A stretch of DNA of 64,000 bases from Rhodococcus antarcticus (lineage in GTDB: Bacteria; Actinomycetota; Actinomycetes; Mycobacteriales; Mycobacteriaceae), in assembly GCF_026153295.1 (NCBI RefSeq), contig NZ_CP110615.1, forward strand, positions 434,001-498,000. Direction: 5' to 3'. The notes beneath the pieces are model-generated. The model saw only the letters and a list, made by a program, of their open reading frames with translations. It had not been told where the DNA came from and ran no database searches. Position numbers and translations under genes: made by a program. Positions 1-19,881 of this stretch are shown here, piece after piece (the stretch's first letter is position 1; the number at the start of each line of letters is the position of its first letter).

Positions 1-3036
<3,036 letters not shown>

Positions 3037-3043
3037 CGCGCCC

Positions 3044-3075
3044 ACCCGGGGCAGCCGCACACGGCTGCCCCGGGT
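3044..3075 (+). terminator. rpoB-rpoC intercistronic hairpin
   Basis: Perfect 14-bp stem (3044-3057 with 3062-3075) around a 4-base loop, just after the rpoB stop. No T-tract follows. Between co-transcribed rpoB and rpoC it more likely acts as an attenuator or RNA-processing structure than as a full terminator; that role is inferred. Confidence 0.7.
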
Positions 3076-3160
3076 CAGCGCCGGCCCCACCCCTCCGGCT
3101 GCCCGCACCGCACACGTAGACGTGCGGGCGCCACAACCCCCACGGGGGAAAGGAAGCGAC

Positions 3161-7084
<3,924 letters not shown>

Positions 7085-7091
7085 TCGTCGT

Positions 7092-7131
7092 GCACGGTGG
7101 GTCCCCGTCCCCGGACGGGGACCCACCGTGC
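7092..7131 (+). terminator. Terminator after rpoC
   Basis: Perfect 19-bp inverted repeat (7092-7110 with 7113-7131) directly after the rpoC stop, without a T-run, as is common in high-GC actinobacteria. It should end rpoBC transcription before the rpsL promoter. The 308-base rpoC-rpsL gap holds only this hairpin, the promoter below and a leader. Confidence 0.8.
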
Positions 7132-7172
7132 GTGCCGTTCCACCGCGCTCGCGCGACCACGGGGTGCCTGCT

Positions 7173-7202
7173 TTGACCAGCAGGCGCGCCGGCAGGTATC
7201 GT
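7173..7202 (+). promoter_or_regulatory. Probable rpsL (str operon) promoter
   Basis: A -35 TTGACC (7173-7178) and a -10 TATCGT (7197-7202) are separated by 18 bases. The same hexamers with the same spacing occur upstream of rplM (46061-46090). The start of transcription would lie near 7209, giving a leader of about 185 bases. That leader begins with a small hairpin at 7214-7228 (CCCGA/TCGGG). Confidence 0.65.
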
Positions 7203-7392
7203 CGTCGATCGTGCCCGACCTGGTCGGGACGATCCGCGTGCCTGCAGCACGGCAGCAGGGCCCAACGGGCCGGTTGCGTCGCAGGGCCCCCGACACGCCC
7301 GACCGCGGGTAGGGGCGCGCAGGTGCTCGGAAAGTTTTGATCAGAGCTCGGTCCGTCAAGCGTGATCACCCAGATTTGAGGAAAGCCGGTCT

Positions 7393-7767
7393 ATGCCCAC
7401 CATCCAGCAGCTGGTCCGCAAGGGTCGCCAGGACAAGGTCGCCAAGCTCAAGACGGCGGCCCTGAAGGGGAGTCCCCAGCGGCGTGGCGTGTGCACCCGC
7501 GTGTACACCACGACCCCCAAGAAGCCGAACTCGGCGCTGCGCAAGGTCGCCCGCGTGCGGTTGACCAGCCAGATCGAGGTCACGGCGTACATCCCTGGTG
7601 AGGGTCACAACCTCCAGGAGCACTCCATGGTCCTGGTTCGGGGTGGTCGCGTGAAGGACCTGCCCGGTGTCCGTTACAAGATCATCCGCGGTTCCCTCGA
7701 CACGCAGGGCGTGAAGGGCCGCAAGCAGGCTCGCAGCAAGTACGGCGCGAAGAAGGAGAAGAGCTGA
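7393..7767 (+). CDS. rpsL: 30S ribosomal protein S12
   Basis: S12 sits at the decoding centre of the 30S subunit and monitors codon-anticodon pairing. The 124-residue protein has normal length and contains [13 protein letters not shown] and [13 protein letters not shown]. Lys43 and Lys88, the usual streptomycin-resistance positions in mycobacterial numbering, are both wild type. ATG start with GAGGAAAG upstream. The stop overlaps the rpsG start (TGATG), so the two are probably translationally coupled. First gene of the str operon, downstream of the TTGACC/TATCGT promoter. Confidence 0.99.
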   Translation: MPTIQQLVRKGRQDKVAKLKTAALKGSPQRRGVCTRVYTTTPKKPNSALRKVARVRLTSQIEVTAYIPGEGHNLQEHSMVLVRGGRVKDLPGVRYKIIRGSLDTQGVKGRKQARSKYGAKKEKS

Positions 7768-8237
7768 TGCCGCGCAAGGGCCCAGCACCCAAGCGCCCGC
7801 TGGTCAACGACCCGGTCTACGGATCGCCGCTCGTTACCCAGCTGGTCAACAAGATCCTGCTCGACGGCAAGAAGTCGATCGCGGAGTCGATCGTCTACGG
7901 CGCCCTCGAGGGTTGCCGCGAGAAGACGGGTACCGACCCGGTCGTGACCCTCAAGCGGGCGCTCGACAACGTCAAGCCCGCCCTCGAGGTCCGCAGCCGT
8001 CGCGTCGGTGGTGCGACCTACCAGGTCCCCATCGAGGTCCGCCCGGGCCGCTCCACCACCCTCGCGCTGCGCTGGCTGGTGTCGTTCTCCCGCGGTCGCC
8101 GCGAGAAGACGATGGTCGACCGCCTCGCGAACGAGCTGCTCGACGCGAGCAACGGACTCGGTGCGAGCGTCAAGCGCCGCGAGGACACGCACAAGATGGC
8201 CGAGTCGAACAAGGCCTTCGCGCACTACCGCTGGTGA
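7767..8237 (+). CDS. rpsG: 30S ribosomal protein S7
   Basis: S7 nucleates assembly of the 30S head by binding the 3' major domain of 16S rRNA and lies near the exit-site tRNA. The protein is 156 residues, the usual bacterial length, starting [11 protein letters not shown] and ending in the conserved [13 protein letters not shown]. The start ATG overlaps the rpsL stop by one base. A hairpin with a GAGA loop follows before fusA. Confidence 0.99.
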   Translation: MPRKGPAPKRPLVNDPVYGSPLVTQLVNKILLDGKKSIAESIVYGALEGCREKTGTDPVVTLKRALDNVKPALEVRSRRVGGATYQVPIEVRPGRSTTLALRWLVSFSRGRREKTMVDRLANELLDASNGLGASVKRREDTHKMAESNKAFAHYRW

Positions 8238-8242
8238 CCCGG

Positions 8243-8268
8243 CGCTGCCGGGCGAGAGCCCGGCAGCG
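8243..8268 (+). terminator. rpsG-fusA intercistronic hairpin
   Basis: Perfect 11-bp stem (8243-8253 with 8258-8268) closed by a GAGA tetraloop, a stable GNRA loop, inside the str operon. The position suggests an attenuator or processing site that sets fusA level relative to rpsL-rpsG. Confidence 0.55.
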
Positions 8269-8381
8269 TGGCGGCGCACCAGCACCGCAGCCCTTCCCAG
8301 GACCACCTGCCCCCGTCGAACACCGGGGGTGCGCCGCAAGGCGGGTCCACCTCCGAGACACCCGATCGGGAGCGAACACTC

Positions 8382-10484
8382 GTGGCACAGGACGTGCTGA
8401 CCGACCTCAACAAGGTCCGCAACATCGGCATCATGGCGCACATCGACGCCGGCAAGACCACCACCACCGAGCGGATCCTCTTCTACACCGGGATCAGCTA
8501 CAAGATCGGTGAGGTGCACGACGGCGCCGCGACCATGGACTGGATGGAGCAGGAGCAGGAGCGGGGCATCACCATCACCTCCGCCGCCACCACCTGCTTC
8601 TGGGACGGCAACCAGATCAACATCATCGACACCCCCGGCCACGTGGACTTCACCGTCGAGGTCGAGCGCTCCCTGCGCGTCCTCGACGGCGCCGTCGCGG
8701 TCTTCGACGGCAAGGAGGGCGTCGAGCCCCAGTCGGAGCAGGTCTGGCGTCAGGCGGACAAGTACGACGTCCCGCGCATCTGCTTCGTCAACAAGATGGA
8801 CAAGCTCGGTGCGGACTTCTACTACACGGTGCGCACCATCATCGAGCGGCTCGGCGCGAAGCCCTTGGTCATCCAGCTCCCCATCGGGGCCGAGGACGGC
8901 TTCGAGGGCCTGATCGACCTGGTCGAGAACCGCGCGCTGGTGTGGAGCGGCGAGACCAAGCTCGGCGAGAAGTACGACATCCAGGAGATCCCGGCCGACA
9001 TGGTCGAGCTCGCGGCCGAGTGGCGCGAGAAGATGCTCGAGACGGTGGCGGAGTCCGACGAGACCCTGCTGGAGAAGCACTTCGGCGGCGAGGGACTGAC
9101 CGTCGAGGAGGTCAAGAAGGCCATCCGGGCGATGACCGTGGCGAGCGAGATCTACCCGGTGCTCTGCGGCTCCGCGTTCAAGAACAAGGGCGTGCAGCCC
9201 ATGCTCGACGCGGTCGTGGACTACCTGCCCTCCCCGCTGGACGTCGAGGCCACCACCGGCCACGTCGTCGGCAACGAGGAGGAGCTCATCACCCGCAAGC
9301 CGAGCACGACGGAGCCCTTCGCGGCGCTGGCGTTCAAGGTCGCGACGCACCCGTTCTTCGGCAAGCTGACCTACGTCCGCGTCTACTCGGGCAAGCTCGA
9401 CTCCGGCTCCCAGGTGATCAACTCCACCAAGGGCAAGAAGGAGCGCATCGGCAAGCTGTTCCAGATGCACTCCAACAAGGAGAACCCGGTGGACACGGCC
9501 TCGGCCGGTCACATCTACGCGGTCATCGGGCTGAAGGACACCACCACCGGTGACACCCTGTGCGACCCGCAGCACCAGATCGTGCTCGAGTCGATGACGT
9601 TCCCGGAGCCGGTCATCTCGGTGGCGATCGAGCCGAAGACCAAGAGCGACCAGGAGAAGCTGGGCACGGCCATCCAGAAGCTGGCCGAGGAGGACCCGAC
9701 GTTCCGGGTGAACCTCGACGAGGAGACGGGTCAGACGGTCATCGCCGGGATGGGCGAGCTCCACCTCGACATCCTCGTCGACCGCATGCGCCGTGAGTTC
9801 AAGGTCGAGGCCAACGTGGGCAAGCCCCAGGTCGCGTACCGCGAGACCATCCGCAAGACGGTCGACAAGTACTCGTACACCCACAAGAAGCAGACCGGCG
9901 GCTCCGGGCAGTTCGCGAAGGTCCTCATCAAGCTGGAGCCGTGGCACGGCGAGGACGGCGCGATGTACGAGTTCGTCAACGCCGTGACCGGTGGCCGCGT
10001 GCCGCGGGAGTACATCCCCTCCGTCGACGCCGGTGCCCAGGACGCGATGCAGTACGGCGTGCTGGCCGGCTACCCGCTGGTCAACCTCCGACTGACCCTG
10101 CTCGACGGCGGCTACCACGAGGTCGACTCCTCCGAGATGGCCTTCAAGGTCGCCGGCTCCATGGCGATGAAGGAGGCGGCCCGCATGGCGTCGCCCGTCA
10201 TCCTCGAGCCGATGATGTCCGTCGAGGTCATCACCCCCGAGGACTACATGGGGGACGTGATCGGGGACCTCAACTCCCGCCGCGGCCAGATCCAGGCCAT
10301 GGAGGAGCGCAGCGGTGCCCGCGTCGTCAAGGCGCTCGTGCCGCTGTCGGAGATGTTCGGCTACGTGGGCGACCTTCGGTCGCGCACCCAGGGCCGGGCC
10401 AACTACTCCATGGTGTTCGACTCCTACGCGGAGGTCCCGCAGAACGTCGCCAAGGAGATCATCGCGAAGGCGACGGGCGAGTGA
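8382..10484 (+). CDS. fusA: Elongation factor G
   Basis: GTPase that drives ribosomal translocation and, with ribosome recycling factor, subunit splitting. I chose the GTG at 8382, giving [20 protein letters not shown] as in mycobacterial EF-G; the frame is open upstream to 8268, but that part is Pro/Ser-rich and unconserved. Length is 700 residues. The P-loop AHIDAGKTT, the switch [10 protein letters not shown] and the NKMDK guanine-binding motif are intact. Domains II-V follow, including domain IV with the [10 protein letters not shown] stretch. Third gene of the str operon; tuf follows after a 166-base gap. Confidence 0.99.
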   Translation: MAQDVLTDLNKVRNIGIMAHIDAGKTTTTERILFYTGISYKIGEVHDGAATMDWMEQEQERGITITSAATTCFWDGNQINIIDTPGHVDFTVEVERSLRVLDGAVAVFDGKEGVEPQSEQVWRQADKYDVPRICFVNKMDKLGADFYYTVRTIIERLGAKPLVIQLPIGAEDGFEGLIDLVENRALVWSGETKLGEKYDIQEIPADMVELAAEWREKMLETVAESDETLLEKHFGGEGLTVEEVKKAIRAMTVASEIYPVLCGSAFKNKGVQPMLDAVVDYLPSPLDVEATTGHVVGNEEELITRKPSTTEPFAALAFKVATHPFFGKLTYVRVYSGKLDSGSQVINSTKGKKERIGKLFQMHSNKENPVDTASAGHIYAVIGLKDTTTGDTLCDPQHQIVLESMTFPEPVISVAIEPKTKSDQEKLGTAIQKLAEEDPTFRVNLDEETGQTVIAGMGELHLDILVDRMRREFKVEANVGKPQVAYRETIRKTVDKYSYTHKKQTGGSGQFAKVLIKLEPWHGEDGAMYEFVNAVTGGRVPREYIPSVDAGAQDAMQYGVLAGYPLVNLRLTLLDGGYHEVDSSEMAFKVAGSMAMKEAARMASPVILEPMMSVEVITPEDYMGDVIGDLNSRRGQIQAMEERSGARVVKALVPLSEMFGYVGDLRSRTQGRANYSMVFDSYAEVPQNVAKEIIAKATGE

Positions 10485-10507
10485 CCCGGTAGCCTGGCCC
10501 ACCGGGT
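10484..10507 (+). promoter_or_regulatory. fusA-tuf junction: small hairpin and possible tuf -10
   Basis: A 7-bp stem (10484-10490 with 10501-10507) brackets the end of the fusA stop. Within it, TAGCCT at 10490-10495 fits the actinobacterial -10 pattern TANNNT, with no clear -35. The 17 bases 10488-10504 recur exactly at 59333-59349, in front of tsaB. This could give tuf its own transcript. The evidence is only the motif and the repetition. Confidence 0.4.
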
Positions 10508-10650
10508 CCAGGCCACGCAGCGCTCCGGCGAGCCCGGGCAGCGCGCACGACCAGCGGGCGACGAGCACCTGCTCCGACACCCACGACAAGACCTGACAAC
10601 CAGAACTGCTGCGCGGAACGTGCAGCGCAACCAGTCCAGGAGGACATCTA

Positions 10651-11844
<1,194 letters not shown>

Positions 11845-11853
11845 CACCGTGAT

Positions 11854-11882
11854 TTGGTCTGGCCCGAGCCCTGTGCCAGACT
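11854..11882 (+). promoter_or_regulatory. Possible S10 operon promoter
   Basis: TTGGTC (11854-11859) and CAGACT (11877-11882) are 17 bases apart, 10 bases after the tuf stop. The -35 resembles TTGGCC of the candidate infA promoter. A transcript from here would carry a leader of about 285 bases that includes both hairpins at 11899-11982. Weak -10, so tentative. Confidence 0.35.
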
Positions 11883-11898
11883 GATCAGGTTGCCCATC

Positions 11899-11939
11899 GG
11901 GGCGGTCGGTCGCGCACGAACACGGCGAGCGACCGCCCC
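11899..11939 (+). terminator. Hairpin after tuf
   Basis: 10-bp stem (11899-11908 with 11930-11939) with a 21-base loop, 55 bases after the tuf stop. Together with the next hairpin it is the likely end of the str operon, or a leader structure of the S10 operon. Confidence 0.5.
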
Positions 11940-11962
11940 GCTGAGCGGGCCCCCTCGGCCGG

Positions 11963-11982
11963 CCGTCCACCTCGGTGGACGG
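11963..11982 (+). terminator. Second hairpin in the tuf-rpsJ gap
   Basis: Perfect 9-bp inverted repeat CCGTCCACC / GGTGGACGG with 2 bases between. The remaining bases of this 330-base gap (to 12174) show no convincing gene. They could be an S10-operon leader, but I see no known leader motif. Confidence 0.4.
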
Positions 11983-12174
11983 AGCCGGAGTGGGTCAGCG
12001 GGGCGGGATCACCGGCCGAGAGGTCGTGGACACCAGCCCACCTGCCCGATCGGCACCGCGGGAGCGGTGCGAGCGCGAAGGCGACACGCCCGACCGCGTG
12101 GACCGGGGCAGGGCCCACCAGCGAGACCACAGACGATCACCGCAGCTTCTGCGAGACAGGAACGGCAAGCCACC

Positions 12175-12480
12175 ATGGCGGGACAAAAGATCCGCATTCG
12201 GCTCAAGGCCTACGACCACGAGGCGATCGACGCGTCCGCGCGCAAGATCGTGGAGACCGTGACCCGCACAGGGGCGCGCGTGGTCGGGCCGGTGCCGTTG
12301 CCCACCGAGAAGAACGTGTACTGCGTCATCCGTTCGCCGCACAAGTACAAGGACTCGCGCGAGCACTTCGAGATGCGCACCCACAAGCGGCTGATCGACA
12401 TCCTCGACCCGACGCCGAAGACGGTCGACGCGCTCATGCGCATCGACCTCCCGGCGAGCGTCGACGTCAACATCCAGTGA
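12175..12480 (+). CDS. rpsJ: 30S ribosomal protein S10
   Basis: S10 binds the 30S head and, with NusB, forms part of the antitermination complex. The 101-residue protein begins [19 protein letters not shown] and contains the loop region [21 protein letters not shown]; it matches the usual actinobacterial length. ATG at 12175; the frame is open upstream but not conserved there. First gene of the S10 block, preceded by a 330-base gap with hairpins. Confidence 0.98.
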   Translation: MAGQKIRIRLKAYDHEAIDASARKIVETVTRTGARVVGPVPLPTEKNVYCVIRSPHKYKDSREHFEMRTHKRLIDILDPTPKTVDALMRIDLPASVDVNIQ

Positions 12481-12500
12481 GTGTGGCGGAGACAGGAACG

Positions 12501-13154
12501 ATGGCTGACAACAAGATGACCGGGATCCTGGGCAGCAAGCTCGGGATGACCCAGGTGTTCGACGAGAACAACCGGATCGTGCCCGTGACCGTGGTCCAGG
12601 CCGGACCCTGCGTCGTGACGCAGATCCGGACCGTGGAGAAGGACGGCTACACCGCGGTGCAGCTGGCCTACGGCGCGGTGGACCCGCGTCGGGTGACCAA
12701 GCCGGTCACCGGCCAGTTCGCCGCCTCGGGCTCCACGCCGCGGCGGCACGTGGTCGAGATCCGCATGGCGGACGTCTCGGGGTACGAGGTCGGCCAGGAG
12801 CTGACGGCGGACGTGTTCGCCGACGGTGCGCTGGTGGACGTCGTGGGCACGAGCAAGGGCAAGGGCACCGCCGGCGTCATGAAGCGCCACGGCTTCCACG
12901 GCCTCGGCGCCGGGCACGGCGTGAAGCGCAAGCACCGCTCGCCCGGCTCCATCGGTGGCGCGTCCACCCCCGGCCGTGTGTTCAAGGGCGTCCGGATGGC
13001 CGGCCGCATGGGCAACGAGCGCGTGACCACGCAGAACCTCACCGTGCACCGGGTCGACGCCGAGGCGGGCCTGCTGCTCATCAAGGGCGCGGTCCCCGGC
13101 AACAAGTACGGGCTGGTGCTCGTCAAGACGGCCACGAAGGGTGGTGCTCTCTGA
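12501..13154 (+). CDS. rplC: 50S ribosomal protein L3
   Basis: L3 binds near the 3' end of 23S rRNA and reaches the peptidyl transferase centre. I chose ATG 12501 ([20 protein letters not shown], 217 residues), preceded by ACAGGAACG. An in-frame GTG at 12477 overlaps the rpsJ stop (GTGA) and would add eight residues, so coupling from that start is possible. The central extension [17 protein letters not shown] and the [15 protein letters not shown] loop are typical. Confidence 0.98.
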   Translation: MADNKMTGILGSKLGMTQVFDENNRIVPVTVVQAGPCVVTQIRTVEKDGYTAVQLAYGAVDPRRVTKPVTGQFAASGSTPRRHVVEIRMADVSGYEVGQELTADVFADGALVDVVGTSKGKGTAGVMKRHGFHGLGAGHGVKRKHRSPGSIGGASTPGRVFKGVRMAGRMGNERVTTQNLTVHRVDAEAGLLLIKGAVPGNKYGLVLVKTATKGGAL

Positions 13155-13879
13155 TGGCAGTTGACACGGAGAAGGCGGCCGACACGGCCACCTCGCTCAC
13201 GCTGGACGTCCGCAGGGCCGACGGGACCACCGCCGGCACGGTGGACCTTCCCGCCGAGCTGTTCGACGTCCAGGCCAACGTGCCGCTGATGCACCAGGTG
13301 GTCGTCGCCCAGATGGCCGCAGCGCGCCAGGGCACCCACAAGACCAAGACACGTGCGGAGGTGTCCGGCGGTGGGCGCAAGCCCTACCGCCAGAAGGGCA
13401 CCGGTCGCGCCCGCCAGGGTTCGACCCGGTCCCCGCAGTTCGCCGGTGGTGGTGTCTCGCACGGTCCCGTGCCACGCAGCTACGCGCAGCGCACGCCCAA
13501 GAAGATGATCGTCGCCGCCTTGCGTGGTGCGTTGTCCGACCGGGCGCGCTCGGCGCGGATCCACGTCGTCGACGCTCTGGTGGCCGACGGTGCACCGTCC
13601 ACCCGGTCGGCCCGCACCTTCCTGGGTCTGCTGTCGGACCGCCGCCGCTTCCTGGTGGTCCTGGACCGCGATGACGTCGCGGGCTGGAAGAGCCTGAACA
13701 ACCTGCCGGGTGTGCACCCCATCGCCCCGGACCAGCTGAACACCTACGACGTGCTCGCCAGCGACGACGTGGTCTTCACCAGCGGTTCGCTGGCGACCTA
13801 CGTCGCAGGCCCGCAGCGCGGTCGCAGCGTCACGGCGTCGGCCCGCTCCAGCGAGCTGGTCGAGGAGGAGAGCAAGTGA
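13154..13879 (+). CDS. rplD: 50S ribosomal protein L4
   Basis: L4 lines the peptide exit tunnel with L22; its loop is where some macrolide resistance changes occur. The 241-residue protein carries the tunnel loop [19 protein letters not shown], which looks wild type. It has a short N-terminal extension ([14 protein letters not shown]) and an acidic C-terminus. The start overlaps the rplC stop (TGATG). In E. coli L4 also represses its operon; the sequence gives no evidence for that here. Confidence 0.98.
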   Translation: MAVDTEKAADTATSLTLDVRRADGTTAGTVDLPAELFDVQANVPLMHQVVVAQMAAARQGTHKTKTRAEVSGGGRKPYRQKGTGRARQGSTRSPQFAGGGVSHGPVPRSYAQRTPKKMIVAALRGALSDRARSARIHVVDALVADGAPSTRSARTFLGLLSDRRRFLVVLDRDDVAGWKSLNNLPGVHPIAPDQLNTYDVLASDDVVFTSGSLATYVAGPQRGRSVTASARSSELVEEESK

Positions 13880-14175
13880 TCGACGACCCGCGCGACGTGC
13901 TACTGGCACCCGTGATCTCCGAGAAGTCCTACGGGCTGCTCGACTCGAACACGTACACGTTCATCGTGCTGCCCACGGCCAACAAGACCCAGATCAAGAT
14001 CGCGGTCGAGAAGGTCTTCGGCGTCACGGTGACCAACGTGAACACCATGAACCGACAGGGCAAGCGCAAGCGGACGAAGTTCGGCTACGGCAAGCGCAAG
14101 GACACGAAGCGGGCTCTCGTGACGCTGTCCGCCGACAGCAAGCCCATCGAGATCTTCGGAGGCCCGGCCGCCTGA
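13876..14175 (+). CDS. rplW: 50S ribosomal protein L23
   Basis: L23 sits at the tunnel exit and is a docking site for trigger factor and SRP. The 99-residue protein begins [19 protein letters not shown] and contains [18 protein letters not shown]. The GTG start overlaps the rplD stop (GTGA). Normal length; no oddities. Confidence 0.98.
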   Translation: MIDDPRDVLLAPVISEKSYGLLDSNTYTFIVLPTANKTQIKIAVEKVFGVTVTNVNTMNRQGKRKRTKFGYGKRKDTKRALVTLSADSKPIEIFGGPAA

Positions 14176-14226
14176 GGCGCCGGGACGACGAGGATCCAGG
14201 GCAGAGAAGCTGAGGACTGAGTAGAC

Positions 14227-15063
<837 letters not shown>

Positions 15064-15081
15064 CCAAGGAGGGAGTGAAGG

Positions 15082-15363
15082 ATGCCACGCAGCCTTAAGA
15101 AGGGCCCGTTCGTCGATGACCACCTCCTTGCGAAGGTGGACGTCCAGAACGAGAAGGGGACCAAGCAGGTCATCAAGACCTGGTCCCGCCGCTCGACGAT
15201 CATCCCGGACTTCATCGGCCACACGTTCGCGGTGCACGACGGCCGCAAGCACGTGCCGGTGTTCGTGTCCGACTCGATGGTCGGCCACAAGCTGGGGGAG
15301 TTCGCCCCCACGCGGACCTTCCGCGGCCACATCAAGGACGACCGCAAGGCGCGTCGCCGCTAG
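15082..15363 (+). CDS. rpsS: 30S ribosomal protein S19
   Basis: S19 forms a complex with S13 in the 30S head and contacts tRNA. The 93-residue protein begins [19 protein letters not shown] and ends [12 protein letters not shown]; normal length. Strong AAGGAGGGAG site upstream. An unusually wide 139-base gap follows before rplV, containing short CACGAG hexamer repeats (15430-15447) and a CCCGGG-tccag-CCCGGG hairpin (15447-15463). Confidence 0.98.
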   Translation: MPRSLKKGPFVDDHLLAKVDVQNEKGTKQVIKTWSRRSTIIPDFIGHTFAVHDGRKHVPVFVSDSMVGHKLGEFAPTRTFRGHIKDDRKARRR

Positions 15364-16782
<1,419 letters not shown>

Positions 16783-16786
16783 GGAC

Positions 16787-17203
16787 ATGTTGATCCCCCG
16801 CAGGGTGAAGCACCGCAAGCAGCACCACCCCGGTCGCTCGGGTGCCTCCAAGGGTGGCAACCAGGTGACCTTCGGCGAGTTCGGCATCCAGGCCCTGGAG
16901 CCGGCGTACGTGAGCAACCGGCAGATCGAGTCGGCACGTATCGCAATCAACCGTCACATCAAGCGCGGCGGCAAGGTCTGGATCACCATCTTCCCGGACC
17001 GCCCGCTGACCAAGAAGCCCGCCGAGACCCGCATGGGTTCCGGCAAGGGTTCGGTCGAGTACTGGGTCGCGAACGTCAAGCCCGGTCGCGTGATGTTCGA
17101 GATGAGCTACCCCGACGAGGAGACCGCTCGCGAGGCCCTGCGCCGCGCGATGCACAAGCTCCCCATGAAGTGCCGGATCGTGACCAGGGAGGTGCAGTTC
17201 TGA
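16787..17203 (+). CDS. rplP: 50S ribosomal protein L16
   Basis: L16 helps accommodate A-site tRNA and organises 23S helices 38, 42 and 89. ATG at 16787 gives [15 protein letters not shown], the family N-terminus, and 138 residues. [20 protein letters not shown] is conserved. It begins 4 bases after rpsC, and its stop overlaps the rpmC start (TGATG). Confidence 0.98.
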   Translation: MLIPRRVKHRKQHHPGRSGASKGGNQVTFGEFGIQALEPAYVSNRQIESARIAINRHIKRGGKVWITIFPDRPLTKKPAETRMGSGKGSVEYWVANVKPGRVMFEMSYPDEETAREALRRAMHKLPMKCRIVTREVQF

Positions 17204-17442
17204 TGGCAGGCGCGACGCAGGCCGCGGAGCTCCGCGAGCTGACGGGCGACGAGCTCGTCACCAAGCTCCGCGAGGCCAAGGAGGAGCTGTTCAACCTCCG
17301 CTTCCAGATGGCCACCGGGCAGCTCGACAACAACCGTCGGCTGCGGACCATCAAGCACGAGATCGCCCGCATCTACACCGTCATGCGCGAGCGCGAGCTC
17401 GGCCTGGCCGTGGCCCCCGAGACGGACGAGGGTGCGGCGTGA
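17203..17442 (+). CDS. rpmC: 50S ribosomal protein L29
   Basis: L29 is a small helical protein at the tunnel exit next to L23. ATG 17203 gives 79 residues, with the signature [20 protein letters not shown]. An in-frame upstream start (17170) lies inside rplP and is not conserved. The stop overlaps a possible GTG start of rpsQ. Confidence 0.97.
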   Translation: MAGATQAAELRELTGDELVTKLREAKEELFNLRFQMATGQLDNNRRLRTIKHEIARIYTVMRERELGLAVAPETDEGAA

Positions 17443-17456
17443 GCGAGGAGAAGGCA

Positions 17457-17759
17457 GTGAGCACGAGCAGCACGGAGAACCCGGCGAAGACCCCGGCCAC
17501 CGAGACCGAGCGGAACAACCGCAAGGTTCGCGTCGGCTACGTGGTGTCGGACAAGATGCAGAAGACGATCGTGGTCGAGCTCGAGGACCGCGTGAAGCAC
17601 CCGATGTACAGCAAGATCATTCGTCGCACCTCCAAGGTGAAGGCGCACGACGAGCTGAGCGAGGCCGGGGTGGGCGACCGCGTGCGCCTGATGGAGACTC
17701 GGCCCCTGTCCGCGACGAAGCGCTGGCGCCTCGTCGCGGTGCTCGAGAAGGCCAAGTGA
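17457..17759 (+). CDS. rpsQ: 30S ribosomal protein S17
   Basis: S17 binds 16S rRNA early in 30S assembly. I prefer GTG 17457 (100 residues, [11 protein letters not shown]...), because GAGGAGAAGG lies about 7 bases upstream. A GTG at 17439 overlapping the rpmC stop would add six residues. The OB-fold core starts at [19 protein letters not shown]; the first 25 or so residues are a low-complexity lead. A 111-base gap follows before rplN. Confidence 0.95.
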   Translation: MSTSSTENPAKTPATETERNNRKVRVGYVVSDKMQKTIVVELEDRVKHPMYSKIIRRTSKVKAHDELSEAGVGDRVRLMETRPLSATKRWRLVAVLEKAK

Positions 17760-17870
17760 CCACTCCCGGCGGAGGAGCGTCCGCTCCGTCGGGCAGCTAG
17801 ACGAGACAGCACTGTCAGACCGCGTGTCGGGTCGGAAATCCGCCACGCACCAAGCAGGTCAGGAGTTGAC

Positions 17871-18239
17871 GTGATCCAGCAGGAGTCGCGACTGCGAGTC
17901 GCCGACAACACGGGTGCCAAGGAGATCTTGTGCATCCGCGTCCTCGGTGGCTCGTCCCGGCGCTACGCCGGGATCGGCGACATCATCGTGGCGACCGTGA
18001 AGGACGCCATCCCCGGAGCGGGGGTGAAGCGGGGTGACGTGGTCAAGGCCGTCATCGTGCGCACCTCCAAGGAGCGGCGCCGTCCCGACGGCTCCTACAT
18101 CCGCTTCGACGAGAACGCCGCCGTCCTCATCAAGCCCGACAACGAGCCCCGCGGGACCCGCATCTTCGGCCCGGTGGGTCGCGAGCTGCGGGACAAGCGG
18201 TTCATGAAGATCATCTCGCTGGCTCCGGAGGTGCTGTGA
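17871..18239 (+). CDS. rplN: 50S ribosomal protein L14
   Basis: L14 is at the subunit interface, forming bridges with 16S rRNA, and is the binding site of the silencing factor RsfS. GTG start, 122 residues, [20 protein letters not shown]; exactly the usual length. [14 protein letters not shown] is conserved. It opens the spc-type gene set here, with the preceding AGGAGTTGAC as ribosome-binding site. The stop overlaps the rplX start. Confidence 0.98.
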   Translation: MIQQESRLRVADNTGAKEILCIRVLGGSSRRYAGIGDIIVATVKDAIPGAGVKRGDVVKAVIVRTSKERRRPDGSYIRFDENAAVLIKPDNEPRGTRIFGPVGRELRDKRFMKIISLAPEVL

Positions 18240-18568
18240 TGAAGATCCACAAGGGCGACACCGTCATCGTCGTGTCCGGCAAGGACAAGGGCGCCAAGGG
18301 CAAGGTGATCCAGGCCTACCCCGAGACCGAGCGCGTGCTCGTCGAGGGCGTGAACCGGATCAAGAAGCACACCCCGATCTCGAGCACCCAGCGTGGCGCG
18401 TCGACCGGTGGCATCGTCACCCAGGAGGCCTCGGTCCACGTGTCGAACGTGATGGTCGTGGACTCCGACGGCAAGGCGACCCGCGTCGGGTACCGCACCG
18501 AGGAGGCCGACGAGGCCGGCAAGGTGCGCCGCGTGCGCGTCTCGAAGAAGAACGGGAAGGACATCTGA
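18239..18568 (+). CDS. rplX: 50S ribosomal protein L24
   Basis: L24 initiates 50S assembly. The ATG at 18239, overlapping the rplN stop, gives [21 protein letters not shown], containing the KOW motif. The GTG three bases upstream would only add one Met. Length 109 residues. The stop overlaps the rplE start (TGATG). Confidence 0.97.
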   Translation: MKIHKGDTVIVVSGKDKGAKGKVIQAYPETERVLVEGVNRIKKHTPISSTQRGASTGGIVTQEASVHVSNVMVVDSDGKATRVGYRTEEADEAGKVRRVRVSKKNGKDI

Positions 18569-19140
18569 TGACCAGCACGGACACCACGGTCACGAGCCTT
18601 CCCCGGCTCAAGGTCCGCTACCGCGAGGAGATCCGCGCCGGGCTCCAGGAGCAGTTCACCTACGACAACGTCATGCAGGTCCCCGGGGTCGTCAAGGTCG
18701 TCGTCAACATGGGTGTCGGTGACGCCGCCCGCGACGCCAAGCTCATCGACGGGGCCGTCCGCGACCTCGCCCTCATCACCGGCCAGAAGCCGGAGATCCG
18801 CAAGGCCCGCAAGTCCATCGCCCAGTTCAAGCTCCGCGAGGGCATGCCGATCGGTGCCCGCGTGACGCTGCGCGGCGACCGCATGTGGGAGTTCCTCGAC
18901 CGCCTGGTGAGCATCGCGCTCCCGCGCATCAGGGACTTCCGCGGCCTGTCGGGCACGCAGTTCGACGGCAACGGCAACTACACGTTCGGCCTGAACGAGC
19001 AGTCGATGTTCCACGAGATCGACGTGGACTCCATCGACCGGCCTCGGGGCATGGACATCACCGTGGTGACCACCGCGACGAACAACGAGGAGGGTCGGGC
19101 GCTGCTGAAGCACCTGGGCTTCCCCTTCAAGGAGGCGTGA
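18568..19140 (+). CDS. rplE: 50S ribosomal protein L5
   Basis: L5 binds 5S rRNA and forms a bridge to the 30S head. Length 190 residues; the core [18 protein letters not shown] and [21 protein letters not shown] are conserved. The first ten residues ([10 protein letters not shown]) are a short lead common in actinobacteria. rpsZ follows after 3 bases. Confidence 0.98.
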   Translation: MTSTDTTVTSLPRLKVRYREEIRAGLQEQFTYDNVMQVPGVVKVVVNMGVGDAARDAKLIDGAVRDLALITGQKPEIRKARKSIAQFKLREGMPIGARVTLRGDRMWEFLDRLVSIALPRIRDFRGLSGTQFDGNGNYTFGLNEQSMFHEIDVDSIDRPRGMDITVVTTATNNEEGRALLKHLGFPFKEA

Positions 19141-19143
19141 CCC

Positions 19144-19329
19144 ATGGCCAAGAAGGCCCTCGTCAACAAGGCCAACGCAAAGCCGAAGTTCGCGGTGCGC
19201 GCGTACACACGCTGCCAGCGCTGCGGTCGTCCCCACGCGGTGTTCCGCAAGTTCGGCCTGTGCCGGATCTGCCTCCGGGAGATGGCCCACGCCGGCGAGC
19301 TGCCCGGCGTGCGCAAGTCGTCCTGGTGA
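19144..19329 (+). CDS. rpsZ: 30S ribosomal protein S14, zinc-binding type Z
   Basis: S14 belongs to the 30S head. This 61-residue form has two CxxC pairs (CQRC and CRIC), the zinc-binding C+ type, as opposed to the longer zinc-free form many actinobacteria keep as a zinc-starvation paralogue. Starts [17 protein letters not shown] 141-base gap follows with two small hairpins: GAGGGAT/ATCCCTC at 19345-19360 and CCCACC/GGTGGG at 19416-19432. Confidence 0.97.
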   Translation: MAKKALVNKANAKPKFAVRAYTRCQRCGRPHAVFRKFGLCRICLREMAHAGELPGVRKSSW

Positions 19330-19470
19330 GCGCACCACAGACCTGAGGGATCAATCCCTCTGCTCCACCCGTCGGGCCACCCGGTCCGCTCGAGCTCTGC
19401 TTCGCCACAGGCCTGCCCACCCACGCGGTGGGGCCAGGAACCAGGGCGGGAAAGTGAACAGGTCACCTGC

Positions 19471-19869
19471 ATGACCATGACCGACCCGATCGCAGACATG
19501 CTGACCCGTCTGCGCAACGCCAACTCGGCGTACCACGACGTCGTCGTGATGCCGCACTCCAAGCTCAAGGCGAACATCGCGGAGATCCTCCAGCGCGAGG
19601 GCTACATCGCCGGGCACCGCACGGAGGAGGCGACCGTGGGCCAGTCCCTCGTCGTCGACCTGAAGTACGGCCCGAACCGGGAGCGCAGCATCGCCGGCGT
19701 TCGTCGGGTGTCCAAGCCCGGGCTCCGCGTCTACGCGAAGTCCACCAACCTGCCCAAGGTCCTGGGCGGCCTCGGCGTGGCGATCATCTCCACGTCGACC
19801 GGTCTGCTCACCGATCGCCAGGCGGCCAAGCAGGGAGTGGGCGGGGAAGTCCTCGCCTACGTCTGGTGA
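19471..19869 (+). CDS. rpsH: 30S ribosomal protein S8
   Basis: S8 is a primary 16S rRNA binder and, in E. coli, the translational repressor of the spc operon. Length 132 residues, [18 protein letters not shown], with the C-terminal [12 protein letters not shown] motif. An in-frame ATG two codons later would give the more usual MTDPIADML start. The preceding 141-base gap is wide for this operon. rplF follows after 12 bases. Confidence 0.98.
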   Translation: MTMTDPIADMLTRLRNANSAYHDVVVMPHSKLKANIAEILQREGYIAGHRTEEATVGQSLVVDLKYGPNRERSIAGVRRVSKPGLRVYAKSTNLPKVLGGLGVAIISTSTGLLTDRQAAKQGVGGEVLAYVW

Positions 19870-19881
19870 GGGAGCACTGAC

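Noticed and set aside
11845-12174. Small gene in the tuf-rpsJ gap
   Set aside because: Open frames there are Arg/Pro-rich, lack ribosome-binding sites and overlap hairpins.
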